Assembly (NCBI RefSeq): GCF_020379485.1
Contig: NC_063443.1
Location: 19,463,531-19,527,530, forward strand
From: Brassica napus
Lineage: Eukaryota > Streptophyta > Magnoliopsida > Brassicales > Brassicaceae
Reading direction: 5' to 3'
Length of the DNA: 64,000 bases
Shown here: one piece after another, positions 9,911-20,948 of the stretch
Numbering within the stretch: position 1 is the first letter of the stretch
How the letters are laid out: every line of letters begins with the position of its first letter
Program-made: the position numbers and the translations under genes
The notes under the pieces: generated by a model
What the model was told of the DNA's origin: nothing
Database searches by the model: none
What the model saw: only the letters and a program-made list of their open reading frames with translations

Positions 9911-11984
9911 ATGAAAGAGGATAACAAGAAGACGATGACGAAGCAGATAACAGCGAGGCGCGACGACACGCCGCTACACACGGCGGTCAGAGAAGGCAAA
10001 ACAGAGATTCTCCTAGAGATGATCGGCGAACACGACGACGGCGCAGAGCTGAAAGAGCTGCTGGCGGAGCAAAACCAGTCAGGTGAAACGGCTCTGTACG
10101 TTGCAGCTGAGTTCGGCCACACCGACATGGTCAAGATTCTGATGAAACACTCCGACTCCGTCTTAGCCGGAACCAAAGCCAAAAACGGCTTCGACGCCTT
10201 CCACATCGCCGCCAAAAACGGCAATCTTAGTGAGTTGACTTCCATGTGAAATCTTACTTTAGTTAATTTGTGAATTTTAATTCGAATTCAATTTTGTAGA
10301 GGTTCTTGATGTGTTAATGGAGGCAAACCCGGAGCTATCGTTTACATTCGATTCATCCAAAACGACAGCGCTTCACACGGCTGCTTCACAAGGGCATGGA
10401 GAGATTGTCTGTTTCCTGTTGGACAAAGGTGTGGACTTAGCAGCTATTGCGAGAAGCAACGGTAAAACCGCTTTGCACTCTGCCGCTAGAAACGGGCACA
10501 CGGAGATCGTGAAAGAGCTGATTGGGAAGAAAGTAGGAATGGTTACGAGAGTGGACAAGAAAGGTCAAACCGCGCTTCATATGGCGGTTAAAGGACAGAA
10601 CGCTGAGATCGTTGATGCGTTAATGAAAGCAGATCCTTCGTTGATCAATGCTGCTGATAATAAAGGAAACACTCCTCTGCATATCGCAGTCCGTAAAAAC
10701 AGAGTAGAGGTAAGTTATTGTTGTTTCAAAGTTACTTATTGTAACATCTCCGTTTTTGGTATAATTTAAAAGGCTAAAGAGAAATTATTTGGTTACTTAT
10801 ATCACCAAATTATATTTACTTTTTCGGACATATCTCCATAAAAAAAACTCTATGTAGTAAAACGATGTGTGACCTATCCAAAATTGATTCGTTATGTAGT
10901 AAGACTAGAGCACCAAGAAAAGTCACGTAGTGATTGTAGAGTAAGTAAACAAGTATTTAGAGCTTTTGAAAAATTAATGCACCACTTGTTGGATGGAATG
11001 AAACCCAAAATCGAGTGAACGGGCGTGAAAAACCATTAGTCCTTGGGCGGTCAGGGCGTTATAGAATTTTTCATGGTTTATTGTTGTTAATGTTGTTTCA
11101 AGGTGAATACTCTTTTCTTGTTTTCTTTGCAGATTGTTCAGACGGTTTTACAGTACGATGAAGTGAGTAGAGTGGCGGTTAACAAATCAGGAGAGACAGC
11201 TCTTGACATCGCTGAGAAGACCAGCCTTCACGAGATTGTACCGCTTCTTCAGAAGATCGGTATGCAGAACGCAAGATCCATCAAGCCAGCTGCAAGTGTT
11301 GAACCATCAGGCTCCTCTAAGAAACTGAAAGAAACGGTCAGCGAGATAGGCCACGAGGTGCACACTCAGCTCGAACAAACCGTGAGAACGAGGAGAGAGA
11401 TCCAAGGAATCGGCAAACGTGTCAACAAAATGCACACGGAAGGACTCAACAACGCCATAAACTCGACGACTGTCGTAGCCATTCTCATAGCAACCGTTGC
11501 CTTTGGAGCTATCTTCAACGTTCCAGGCCAGTACACGGACGATCCTAAAAACGTTCCTTCAGGGTATACACTCGGAGAGGCGAGAGCAGCTTCGAGACCC
11601 GAGTTCTTGATCTTTGTAGTGTTTGATTCTTTCGCTCTCTTCATCTCTCTAGCTGTTGTTGTGGTTCAGACATCGGTTGTGGTTATAGAGAGGAAGGCTA
11701 AGAAGCAAATGATGGCGATAATCAACAAGCTAATGTGGATGGCTTGCATAATGATCTCGGTGGCGTTCTTATCGCTGTCTTTCGTTGTTGTGGGAGATAA
11801 GGAGAGGCCATTGGCGATTGGTATAACAGCCATTGGAGCTTTGATCATGGTTTCAACGCTTGGGACTATGTGTTATTGGGTGGTTGCTAATAGGATTGAA
11901 GGGTCTAAGTCGTCTCCAGCTTCAATGATGTCAGATGCTGATTTAGTTGATCACAAGCATAACCGGAAGCTTTATGCGGTTTGA
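9911..11984 (+). CDS. Ankyrin-repeat membrane protein with PGG domain (ITN1/ANK1-like)
   Basis: Three exons, 9911-10229, 10300-10709 and 11133-11984, encode 526 aa. An in-frame extension to 9806 has no ATG, so 9911 (MKEDNKK) is used. Residues ~20-290 hold about seven to eight ankyrin repeats, seen as DTPLHTAVREG, ETALYVAAEFGH, TTALHTAASQGH, KTALHSAARNGH, QTALHMAVKGQN and NTPLHIAVRKN. From about residue 350 comes the PGG domain (NNAINSTTVVAILIATVAFG, then FNVPGQY) with four predicted membrane spans. This is the plant ITN1-type architecture: a cytosolic ankyrin platform anchored in a membrane. Members act in salt, ABA and ROS signalling. Recalled gene order points to At5g02620 (ANK1). The third exon starts with the last part of the ankyrin array. 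Nothing looks broken. Confidence 0.9.
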
Positions 11985-14196
11985 TTGGAGTGAAAGAGAT
12001 AGTAGTTGAAGAAGACACATTCAAGAACAGAGAGATTTTTGTATCCAGAAATAAAAGGAGATCTCTTTGTTTGTGAAGATTCTGTATATGTAATGTAAGA
12101 AATGAAAAATAGTATATACCATTGTATAAGCTTTTACATGAACATTACGTTGCAAGTAACATAAGAAAAGTAATGGATTACTTATCAGCCGGGTCTCGCT
12201 TTGTATAACCTAGGCTACACAACTAACTCTTCTAAGGTGATCTAGGACCTTCCGAGTTCAGACTACGTGAAAACTTTATGCAATGATTATAATGATTACA
12301 TTTGTAAGCAAATAATAGATTAACGAAGAATAAGAGAGCTGGATAATATATAGGCAGACAACATACTGTCTCGTTGATGAGTCTTGAAGCTTAAGCGTCA
12401 GAAATCAAGCATGCCATGTTTGGTGTATGGCAATATCATGATTTGTTCTTTTTATATCTTTTGTAATTGTATATCCAATAATTGTTTTTAAAACCACATC
12501 TTATTCAAGAATTGTTTTGCTACCATCTCTGTTTCATCCGGAAATTATTAATTGGGAGTTTGAAGCTTTCTGTCACTATTGTACAAATTAAGCGACATTA
12601 CTTGTCCACGGGACCACGTCTATCTAAATTCGATTTATCAATAATGTATAACAAATTAAGGAAAAATATCTTATGTATTCATTTCCGAGTTTTAGGAAAT
12701 ACATTCAGGTTTGGTTATCTTCCACGTAATATTATTGTTGAAAAGAAAACTCACGACACGACAAAAGGTTTTCGTATATTAGTTTCTTTCGTGGTCGTGA
12801 ATCGTGATTATGTGTGGTTCTCTAAGCCCCCACTAATCAATAATCATAGCAGGCGTGACACGGATTTTGGTAAGCACTTGAATATTAAATCCTCGAATTG
12901 TTCCACTAAACTATCCATCATGCACTAAACAACCTTCGTATAAGTGTGACTAATATATATTTCTTGATCATTTATAATTTGTAGATTGTGTAAGCTAAAT
13001 CTTATAGTGCGGTTTGTAAAACGACGGCCTGTTGACTCTTCCAGTATTAAACACGACGATGCCAACTAACTAAGTGGGACACATTTTAATTGAACGAATA
13101 CTTACCTTGTTCTTTTCAGAGTCAACACAAAGAATGTTGGTGACTGAATATGCATAGATTAACACTGCAAAGGAAAATGAATCAACATGGTACTTTTTAC
13201 GTTCATAAATAATATTCAATATTATAAAAACGAAAATGTAGGTTTATTGAGATTATCTATTCCTACGTCAGAGTTTGAGTTTTTTTTTTGGGTATATGAT
13301 TGATGTTAAAATTTATATATACGAAGTGTTAGTTGAATCTTGAAACACATACTTGCTCATCTAGTTTACCGTTTTTTTTTACTTGCTCATCTATATGGTC
13401 GAACTAGTAATTTAATTTGAAAGATATAACAACTTGGAAAATAATATATGTTCTTAGCTACGATTCTTCTTTTACTTGTGTTGAACAACTTTATTTTACA
13501 CTTTTACGGGGAATTATTTTTACACCTTTAGTAATCCATGGGCATCGGATGCTGGAATTCCCCGCCTAATAGTTTTTCAATATGTAAATGCAAAGTAAAA
13601 AAACATTGTCACAAATTCATATACTTTTTCGAGTTTTTTTTATGAAAATATTACAAAATAACTATTCTTTCAAAAAAAAAAATTGTTCTTGATATATATT
13701 TTTTTGGTAAACAAAAATGTGGTTTTCACTTCTTTGCCGGGAACCAAACATTGTAAATAGTTGTTCCCAACGTGAATTGAATCTAAGTGGCGGTAGTTAC
13801 AGCCGCAACTCTTTCATCGCTAGTCAGATGCCGAGAATCCAAGCATTTGTTATTAATATTTTTTTATCATCAACATAAACGTATTTATGAATTATTGAGA
13901 TTTTAACATTAAATTTAACTCGCAACCAATATATTTTTGTTATTTTCTATCATCCTGGAGTTAACAAAATACTCATGCATGAAGAAAGATCATGTATATA
14001 TACTACAAAATAATTATACAAAACCAAGATATGCCATTAAAATCCTATAAACTACAAGTTTAAATACAAAACAAAATCAAAAGTAAAGAAAGAAGAAGGA
14101 GGCAGATAAACCAGTTTAAGATACCTCTCAAAACAAAGAAAAAAAACTCAAATATTAATTAAAAGTTTGATACAAGAAGGTAATGCATGAACTTAG
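11985..14196. other. Gene-poor intergenic region
   Basis: I see no coding signal, RNA gene or repeat with clear ends. One 148-codon frame at 12482-12928 has no recognisable protein features, and its composition matches the surrounding AT-rich DNA. The first ~130 bases are probably the 3' UTR of the ankyrin gene. Confidence 0.5.
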
Positions 14197-14685
14197 CTAG
14201 TTTGGATCAACAACATCTACGGTCGCAGCACAAGAGAGTAACCTTCGAAAAAACCTGAACATAACAGAACAAGCTTGTTCTCTCTTCTTCTTCTTCTTCT
14301 TTCTAACTCTCCTCTTCTCACGACGGCGACCCGGTTTTGACATCTCAACGATGACATCACTTTCCTCCTTATTCCCCTTCCTGAAAGAGGCCGCTTCCTT
14401 AAACCTCCCTAGACACGAGGTTTGCGTCGCTGATGGCAGTACCTTCGCCGATTTGCTCTTGTCGTCGTCATCTTCCCGAGAGAACGTGTAGCTTCGGAGA
14501 TACATCTGCCGGCAAGATATGCTATCCACTACACGCGCCGTTGGTACGCCGCCTCCACGTCGGACGGAGCGGACGAACTCTGCGTCCGACTCAGGCCACT
14601 TATAGAGATTCACATAAGTGGTACGAACCGGCACGCGTGTATCACGTGCATCGTCGATGCAGCTAGAGATGCATACTGAGTTCAT
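14197..14685 (-). CDS. Conserved small basic protein of unknown function
   Basis: A single exon of 162 aa starts MNSVCISSCIDDARDTRVPV. It contains VNLYKWPESDAEFV, then VDSISCRQMYLRSYTFSRED, and a strongly basic Arg/Lys tail (GRRREKRRVRKKKKKKRE) before a Cys-containing end. I recall a very similar Arabidopsis protein of unknown function at the matching place (At5g02640). The motif order, not length alone, supports it as a real gene. The poly-basic segment could act as a nuclear-localisation or membrane-binding patch. No signal peptide or known domain is visible. Confidence 0.78.
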   Translation of the reverse strand: MNSVCISSCIDDARDTRVPVRTTYVNLYKWPESDAEFVRSVRRGGGVPTARVVDSISCRQMYLRSYTFSREDDDDKSKSAKVLPSATQTSCLGRFKEAASFRKGNKEESDVIVEMSKPGRRREKRRVRKKKKKKREQACSVMFRFFRRLLSCAATVDVVDPN

Positions 14686-15011
14686 GTTCTCTAGTATTTG
14701 TTGTTGTGTGACTTTTCCTCTCCGGTGAATCTGTATTGTGTATGTGTACTATATATGAGTGTATATTTTAAAAAGTTTAGAGACGTGGAGGAATAAGTGA
14801 AGCTTAAATTTAAAGAAAAGATAAGTGGAGGTGAAAGAAGAAATGTTGAAAGAGCATGATTAAGGGAGGCAGTGGATATTATTTTACTTTCATAGAAGAG
14901 AAGGAGAAAAATAATACATATGACAACTAGTAGTGGTGGGGGTGGTAATGACTGCTTTTTTGTTGTTATGTTTTAAAATGAAAGCAATATTAGTAGTAAT
15001 TAACGAGAATG
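14686..15011. other. Spacer between the small basic gene and the CACTA element
   Basis: This presumably holds the promoter and leader of the minus-strand gene ending at 14197. A TATATATGAG near 14750 could be its TATA box. Nothing else is visible. Confidence 0.5.
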
Positions 15012-15628
15012 CACTACAAGAAAACACAAGTTTTACGAGGGCAGTTTTCCTCGCTAATTCGTCGTAAAAGCAGTGTTACGACGAATTAGCGAGGAAACCC
15101 GTTTCGTCGTTATACGTTTGTCGTAACGCATATATCCTCGCTAATTCGTCGTAAGTTAGCGAGGAAATAATTTCGTCGTAAAAGCGAAGGAGGATATTTC
15201 GTCGTAAAGACCACGTAAAGATTCCTCGTAAGGACGTCGCTAATTTTCCTCGTAATTACCACGAAAAACTTTCCTCGTAAAACCCACGTAAATAAATACT
15301 CGTAAAATTAACGTAAATACCTTGAAAGATTTCCACGTAAAGAAAACGTAAAAACCTTGATAGATTTCCACGTTATTTCCTTGTAAATGTTTCCTCGTAA
15401 AAACCACGTTAAACTTCCACGTAAAGAAGCCGCAAAATTAGCTACGAATTTACTTCGTTTCATTATTTTATAGAAATATAAAAAATTATAATTATAAATA
15501 TAATTTAAATTATTTAAATTATTAATAAAATTAAAATTCTAAAAAAATCAAAACCAAAATATTTTATATATAAATAAGTTTTGAATTCATAATACAAGAA
15601 CCGAAATTAAAAAGAACTTGGGTGGTCG

Positions 15629-16262
15629 TTAATTAATCGCCTCGTAGAATTCATCACTCCTCGCCTGAACATCCGCCTCGGCATGTGAGTCGTCGGTCGG
15701 TGACTGGCCTGGGATAGGATTTTGTTGTCGCATGGTCCTCAACAAAGTCGCCCATTCCGGATTTGTGGCCGCTACAACGTCCAAGAAGCCCTCGAGTCCA
15801 CCCATACGAGATCGCAGCTGAGTAGAATCTCTACGCAGCTGAGTAGACTCTCTACGCAGCTCTTCGGACTCCCTACGCAGCTGAGAGACTTCATCATCCC
15901 GTCGCTGAACATAAGACGATGTCGCTCTCGGAACATCGTTGACGGAACCAATCCCCAACGTCCGTCCCTTTTTTTTAGGGACAACCTTAAAAACAAAAAA
16001 TAAATTTTGTTAGTAAAAATTTAAAGTTAAATTAAATGAATATTTAAAAAAATTAAAATTTTAGAAAATTTACCTCCTCGTAAAGCTTATCCACTTCAGG
16101 TGTGGATAAGGTGACGGGTAATCCATCGGTGGACAGTTGGGTCAGCTGGGTCTGGCGTTCTTCAACCCGAGCAGCCAAATCGTTGTAGATTTGCTCGGAC
16201 TTGCCATCTATAAATCGGCCCGCCTTGTTCTTGTGGGTGCTCTCGACATACTTCTAGCTTCT
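15629..16262 (-). pseudogene. 3' part of a Transposase_24 (Ptta/En/Spm) gene
   Basis: Read on the minus strand from about 16247, one frame gives THKNKAGRFIDGKSEQIYND, then RVEERQTQLTQL and TPEVDKLYEE up to a GTAAAT donor near 16075. The next exon (about 15987-15629) gives [18 protein letters not shown], followed by repeated LRRES(T/E) heptads and a stop after DEFYEAIN. This is the C-terminal part of the Pfam Transposase_24 type protein of plant CACTA elements. Its N-terminal part is missing. It is out of frame with the upstream exon, so no intact protein is expected. Confidence 0.75.
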
Positions 16263-17013
16263 CATCATCTCCCCAATAGATCATGCAGTTGTCGATGCAG
16301 ACATCTATCATCTCCGAAGGCAACCCAAGACTATAAACTAATTTTTGAATCTCATAATAAGAATCAGCAGACACATTGTCTTCCGGCAAATACTCTTTAA
16401 ACAAGTCCGCCCATTCGTTCATGCAACTTTCAGGTAGATTGTGATCAGTTTTAATATTCATCATTCTAGCAGCCAACGACAATTTAGAGAGACCTTCTCT
16501 ACAACCACTGTAAAGTGGTTGATTCGCCGCGTTTAACATTCCGTAAAACTTTTTTGCATCTATATTAGGTTCTTCATCTTCATCATGAGCTACGAATGCA
16601 TCAGCTACCATATCATGAACCCTATCATAATCTACCATCTCCTCCTGATGGTAACTATGTTCATTATGCAAATGATGATTAACCGGTTCTTCCTGAAAAT
16701 TGCTATTACTACTACTAGCTTCATTCTGATCATAATTATAACCTTCCCCATGTTGAAACCAGATATAGTAATTTGGCGTGAAACCTCTATTTATTAAATG
16801 CTTCCAAACATTTTCACGGTTTGCCAATTTCGAATTGTTGCATTTCCGACAAGGACAGAACATCTTACCACTTTCTTGGGCGAGCGGTGTTGAATCTGCT
16901 TGGTGCATAAATGTCTCCAGCCCCGCAAGGTATTCTTTCGTCACTCTCCCGTTAGCATCTCTATGCATATACATCCAATTCCGCAACTCGTAAATAGTCC
17001 CAGAGCCAGCCAT
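16240..17013 (-). pseudogene. 5' part of CACTA TNPD-type transposase (Transpos_assoc domain)
   Basis: The frame opens with MAGSGTIYELRNWMYMHRD at 17013. It carries the transposase-associated domain (KMFCPCRKCNN, WKHLINRGFTPNYYIWFQHG), then a second conserved block ending MIYWGDDEKLEVCRE. In full-length elements this block continues into the catalytic Transposase_21 region. Here the sequence switches abruptly near 16245 to a different transposase gene in another frame. This is an internal deletion junction. The frame runs on to a stop at 16162 as a meaningless tail. Confidence 0.8.
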
Positions 17014-17448
17014 TTTTTTTTTTCTTTCACGTTTTTTGTTGTTGGTGTGTTTAAAATGATGTTCCAACATCCATATTTATAGAAAATTTCGAATCTGGTA
17101 GTTGTAATTTTACTATGAAATTACGACGAAAATTAATTGTATGGCAAAAAAAAACGTGAGCCACCTACCAAGTTGGTGGATTCAAAATTTCCTCGTTAAG
17201 TACACGTAAAATATTTCGTCGTAAAGCACTCGCGAAATTTACGTGGCTTTTACGAGGAAAAACTATTTCCTCGTAAAAGCCACGTTAATTTATATCGTCT
17301 TTACGACGAATATTTTTTGTCGTTAGCTTACGACGAAATAACGATGCTTTTCTTTCTCAACGTACTTTCCTCGCAAAATCAACGTTTTTTTACGAGGATT
17401 ATTTTTCCTCGTTAAACTTCCTCGTTAAAATTACGTTTTCTTGTAGTG

Positions 17449-18411
17449 ATGGGTTGTTATGATTTGGTGTGATTAAAATGTACAGTTGGTGTTTTTTTCT
17501 TGTTGAAAATGATAAGTAATTAGTAATACGTAAAATAGTAGTATAACATAATGAATATGTGATTTGCAAGGTCTTAAATTCAATAATATTTTTATAGATA
17601 TTTCACTATTTCAAATAAGAAAATCAAAATTTGGGTAATGTCGGTCATTTCATTCCGCATATTTTAAACATTAGGTATGTCGTGTAAGCAATTGTTTCTT
17701 TTACTCGATCACTCATAGTCATATTTATAGTTGAAAAATCAAAGTTCAGACTTTATATTTTAATTGTTAATCTTTATGCATTACTACTATCTTCTATAGA
17801 ATGTTTTATTTTTCTTAGTTCTCTTAAACAACCGGACCTCGTATTCTGGTGATAAAGGAACTTCGGCTGAGGTGTCCGCCATCACGAGTTCGAGTCCCGG
17901 CCATAGCGGATTTAACATGGTTTCCGTTTGGCCTCAAAAACCTTTTTTGCCAGTTTCGATTGGACGCGGTGGAATAGTCGGACTATGAGAGGTCCGGATA
18001 CCTGGATTATCAAAAAAAAAAAAATTGATTTAAAATCATACAAAATGAAGTGATATAAGTTTCAATCATAACATATCGTTTAATTAATAGGTAGTGTTAG
18101 TGATTCTAACGTATCATAACATGGCTTAAAATGTGGTAGTGTATACTGAGTGAAGTGTAAACGACAAAACAACCGAACGATGTATAATAAATTAATAATA
18201 CATTCTGATTAATAACCACGAAATGTTAAATTATTCGTCAAGCTCTCATAACCTCAGTTTTTGATATGAATATATGATGGGCCATGCAAGAATCAAGCAC
18301 CCACATTTGCTTAGCTTTTAATGGGCCTTTATAAGAAAAGCTTTTGTTTCAAACATTTTTCGCAGAGGTAAAAAGCTTATCTTGACGAAAGAAACATTTT
18401 GCGCCAAAAAA
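17449..18411. other. Intergenic region with a SINE
   Basis: Apart from the SINE near 17829-18024 nothing is recognised. The last 100 bases lead into the Cys-cluster gene. Confidence 0.5.
17829..18024 (+). mobile_element. tRNA-derived SINE
   Basis: The stretch opens with a pol III-like head: TGGTGATAAAGG as a degenerate A box and GAGTTCGAGTCCC as a near-perfect B box. It continues through a non-tRNA body and ends in an A run of about 14. This tRNA head, body and A-tail design is that of a short interspersed element. I cannot see a clear target-site duplication, so the 5' edge is approximate and the copy is probably old. Confidence 0.65.
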
Positions 18412-19380
18412 ATGTTTCCTTCGCTTGCGTTAGCGACGGCACCAATGCCCTTGACGATAATCTCTGCAAGGAGACGGTCCCAAGTCACGCAACTTTACGC
18501 AAAGAAAACCAAACCGGAGAAGAACCGGGCACCGACGACGTCGACGAGCGGTTTCTCTGGTAGAACATCGAAGGAGCTGACGTGGCAGTGCATAGAAGGC
18601 TGTGGAGCTTGCTGTAAGCTTGCGAAGGACTTCGCTTTCGCCACACCTGACGAAATCTTCGACGACCCTGTTGACGTTGAGGTCTGTTTTGTTTTGTCAC
18701 CCACCACTTGTTCGACGAAAGTCCTCTGTTAATTGCTTTTGAAAGTTGAGATGTTATTGCTTTTTAATATATTATAGCTGTATCGAAGTATGATTGGTGA
18801 TGATGGATGGTGCATAAACTACGATAAAGCTACACGCAAATGCTCCATTTATGCTGGTAAATTTTGTTAGCAATTCTCTGTGGTTATATCTGATTTGAAG
18901 ACTGAGACAATGATGAACGTTTCGTGAGTTCAGATCGTCCATATTTCTGCCGGGTTGAGCCAGAGGTTTTCAAGACTCTCTACGGTATCGAAGAAAAAAA
19001 ATTCAACAAGGAAGCTTGCAGGTATCATCAGTGTTCCTCTTTGGTTGGTCTTTGTCATTTTCCCTTGCAAGAACTTATTATTAGCCTTTTTCACAAGGTC
19101 TTATCTGATTCTAACTCTAAATTTATATCCTAATATTATTAAGAAACTTTTAGGTTCAGCTGTGTAAACTTGCTAAGATAAATGGATGGTTCCACAACTC
19201 ATTTTCTTACCGGGAATAAAACAATGTGGGACACTAAAATGTGAGAAGAAACTGATTATTGTTACTTTTTTTTTACGATTCAGCTGCTGCATTGATACCA
19301 TTAAGACGATTCATGGCCCAGATTCCAAAGAACTAGATAATTTCAACCGTGCTATCAGAAGTAGTCCAAGCTCGAGTTAG
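18412..19380 (+). CDS. YkgJ-like zinc/iron-chelating Cys-cluster protein, probably plastid-targeted
   Basis: Four exons, 18412-18681, 18778-18856, 18934-19021 and 19284-19380, encode 177 aa. Translation starts at the ATG at 18412; the upstream in-frame codons lack an ATG. After a basic, Ser/Ala-rich N-terminus typical of a transit peptide comes a Cys cluster at residue ~60 (CIEGCGACC, i.e. C-x3-C-x2-CC). Further conserved Cys follow in GWCINYD, RKCSIY, RPYFCRVEP, and ACSCC. This pattern is the CxxCxxCC / YkgJ family, thought to bind Zn or an Fe-S cluster; the substrate is unknown. It corresponds to At5g02710 by recalled order. The last intron places AG|C so that the Cys pair is split between exons. 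Confidence 0.85.
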
Positions 19381-19594
19381 CAGCCTGATTAACTCTAAGG
19401 TAGGTTCTGATTCACTACGTTTATATAATGTTCCCTCAATGCACTTGTGTAATGCAATGAGTACAATAGCCTTATAGTATTAGAAAGTTATACCAAAAAC
19501 TGAGATCGTTACTGTCACTCCTCTTCCCTAAAAATCAAAATAAGCTGCAAAAATTCATGAAACACCCAAAAAAGTCCCTTGTGCAATGGCCATG

Positions 19595-20695
19595 TCATAG
19601 CACAGGTTCAAGTCCAAGTTCATCTTCAGGTTCATCATTTTCCTCAAACAGCTTCATAAACCTTGCTTGATCTCGCTGCAGTTTCATCCTCTTTGAGTGC
19701 CTAAACATGAATACCCCTCCAACCACAACAAGAGTTGCACACAACACCCCTGCCACAATCGCTATCGCAACTTTTGACCCATTATCTCCTTCCTCTTTTG
19801 AACTTGAACCCGTCGTTGCTCCAGCAGATACTGCAACACACACACATTATTGCATTTAGATTCATATCTGTTACTTCTGTTCATCAATTTCGTTTATTTT
19901 TGACAGGAAACAGATAAATCAAAGGTTATTACTCACCGGAGTCAAGCTTGGCACAACCGTGGCAGACAAAAGTAGCATTGATCTCTTTTTCCTTAAAGTG
20001 CATATAGATTTGGCTAGCAGAGAAATCAGATGGACAAAGCTCCCATTCATCAAACTCTTTGTCTGATATCAGACTGCCTTGTTCATAGATTCCGCATCTC
20101 TTACATTTCTCGCCACTGATCTCTGTCATAGGCTGTGTAATAAGCAAATAGAGAGAAGAGACATCTAAGTTATTACAATTTTTGACTCTTATTAATTGAT
20201 GTTAGTAATATAAACATATGTAAAAGCAAAATGGAACTTGCCTGCCATGATTCTTGACCGCGAAAAGTGTACAATATATCTGATTTGGTAACATCAGGAA
20301 GAACAGTCTTGTTCTCTCCTTTGCATTGGAAGTAGACCGTGTGTTTGAGTTTGAACCAGTCATGCTTCGTGAATATCTCGATGGAGTTCAGTGTGATAGA
20401 TTGTGCTCTAACAGATCCTGCAATTTCGAAGATAGAAACCCATTTCTATAATAATATATGCTGGTGGCTAATGCACAAAGGAGACATACTCCAAATCTTT
20501 AATATACTCATGCAAAACTCTCCCACACAATGCGTTCTATGGAAACAGAACATGAAGACATGGGTACAAATTTGGTAAAGGGAACAAGCTGTTTTGTTCC
20601 CTGGGAAAATTGTTGTGTACTTTACCTGGAATCAACGTATTTGAGAGGAACCAGAAAAGAAGATTTCTCCAGATCAACATATTCCTAATCGTCAT
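19595..20695 (-). CDS. Single-pass membrane protein of unknown function
   Basis: Minus-strand exons 20695-20626, 20417-20242, 20132-19937 and 19830-19595 give 225 aa. The N-terminus has a short hydrophobic signal-like stretch (LLFWFLSNTLIPG). A mid-region with paired Cys (CKRCGIYEQG, ELCPSD, CHGCAKLDSG) looks like an extracellular or lumenal domain. One transmembrane helix lies at about 168-190 (VAIAIVAGVLCATLVVVGG). A basic then acidic tail follows (ENDEPEDELGLEPVL). The topology suggests a type I membrane protein. I do not recognise a named family. The second intron appears to use a GC donor (CAG|GCAAGT). By position it lies where Arabidopsis has At5g02720 or a neighbour. Confidence 0.75.
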
Positions 20696-20948
20696 TTTTA
20701 TTTGCTTTTGTTGATTTGTTTTCGTTCGAACCTCTCTTTTATTTTTTTTTACCAAGGAAACAGAGGACGAAGAAGAAAGCTTCAGAGGAAAAAGAGGGAG
20801 AGAGATCCACAACGACACGTGCGTGTCACGCATACATCCTCTTTCTCCATCTTCAATTGCATATTCAATACACAACAATTGGTAACGTTCGAATAGAATA
20901 TCGACAGTGACAAAATGAATATTTCAGTCAAAACAACTCATAAAGACA
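20696..20948. promoter_or_regulatory. Upstream region of the membrane-protein gene
   Basis: This is the promoter and leader side of the minus-strand gene. A CGTGTCA / GACACGTG-like stretch lies near 20817-20830. Its right boundary is the Helitron 5' end. Confidence 0.4.

Larger units (their letters stand above)
15012..17448. mobile_element. Complete non-autonomous CACTA (En/Spm) DNA transposon
   Basis: The element begins CACTACAAGAAAAC and ends with its reverse complement GTTTTCTTGTAGTG. It is flanked on both sides by ATG (15009-15011 and 17449-17451), the 3-bp target duplication typical of CACTA elements. The 2437 bp include dense subterminal arrays of TCGTCGTAA / TTACGAGGA / CCACGTAAA units in both orientations, the usual TNPA-binding type of region. 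The minus strand inside codes for parts of two different transposase proteins, described separately. The catalytic transposase core is absent, so it can move only with a helper in trans. Confidence 0.92.

Noticed and set aside
12482..12928. 148-codon plus-strand open frame
   Set aside because: It lacks any domain, signal or family resemblance, and its composition is that of the AT-rich surroundings. Treated as chance.
17829..18024. Functional tRNA gene in the SINE head
   Set aside because: The A box is degenerate, no cloverleaf can be drawn, and an A tail follows. It is a SINE, not a tRNA gene.
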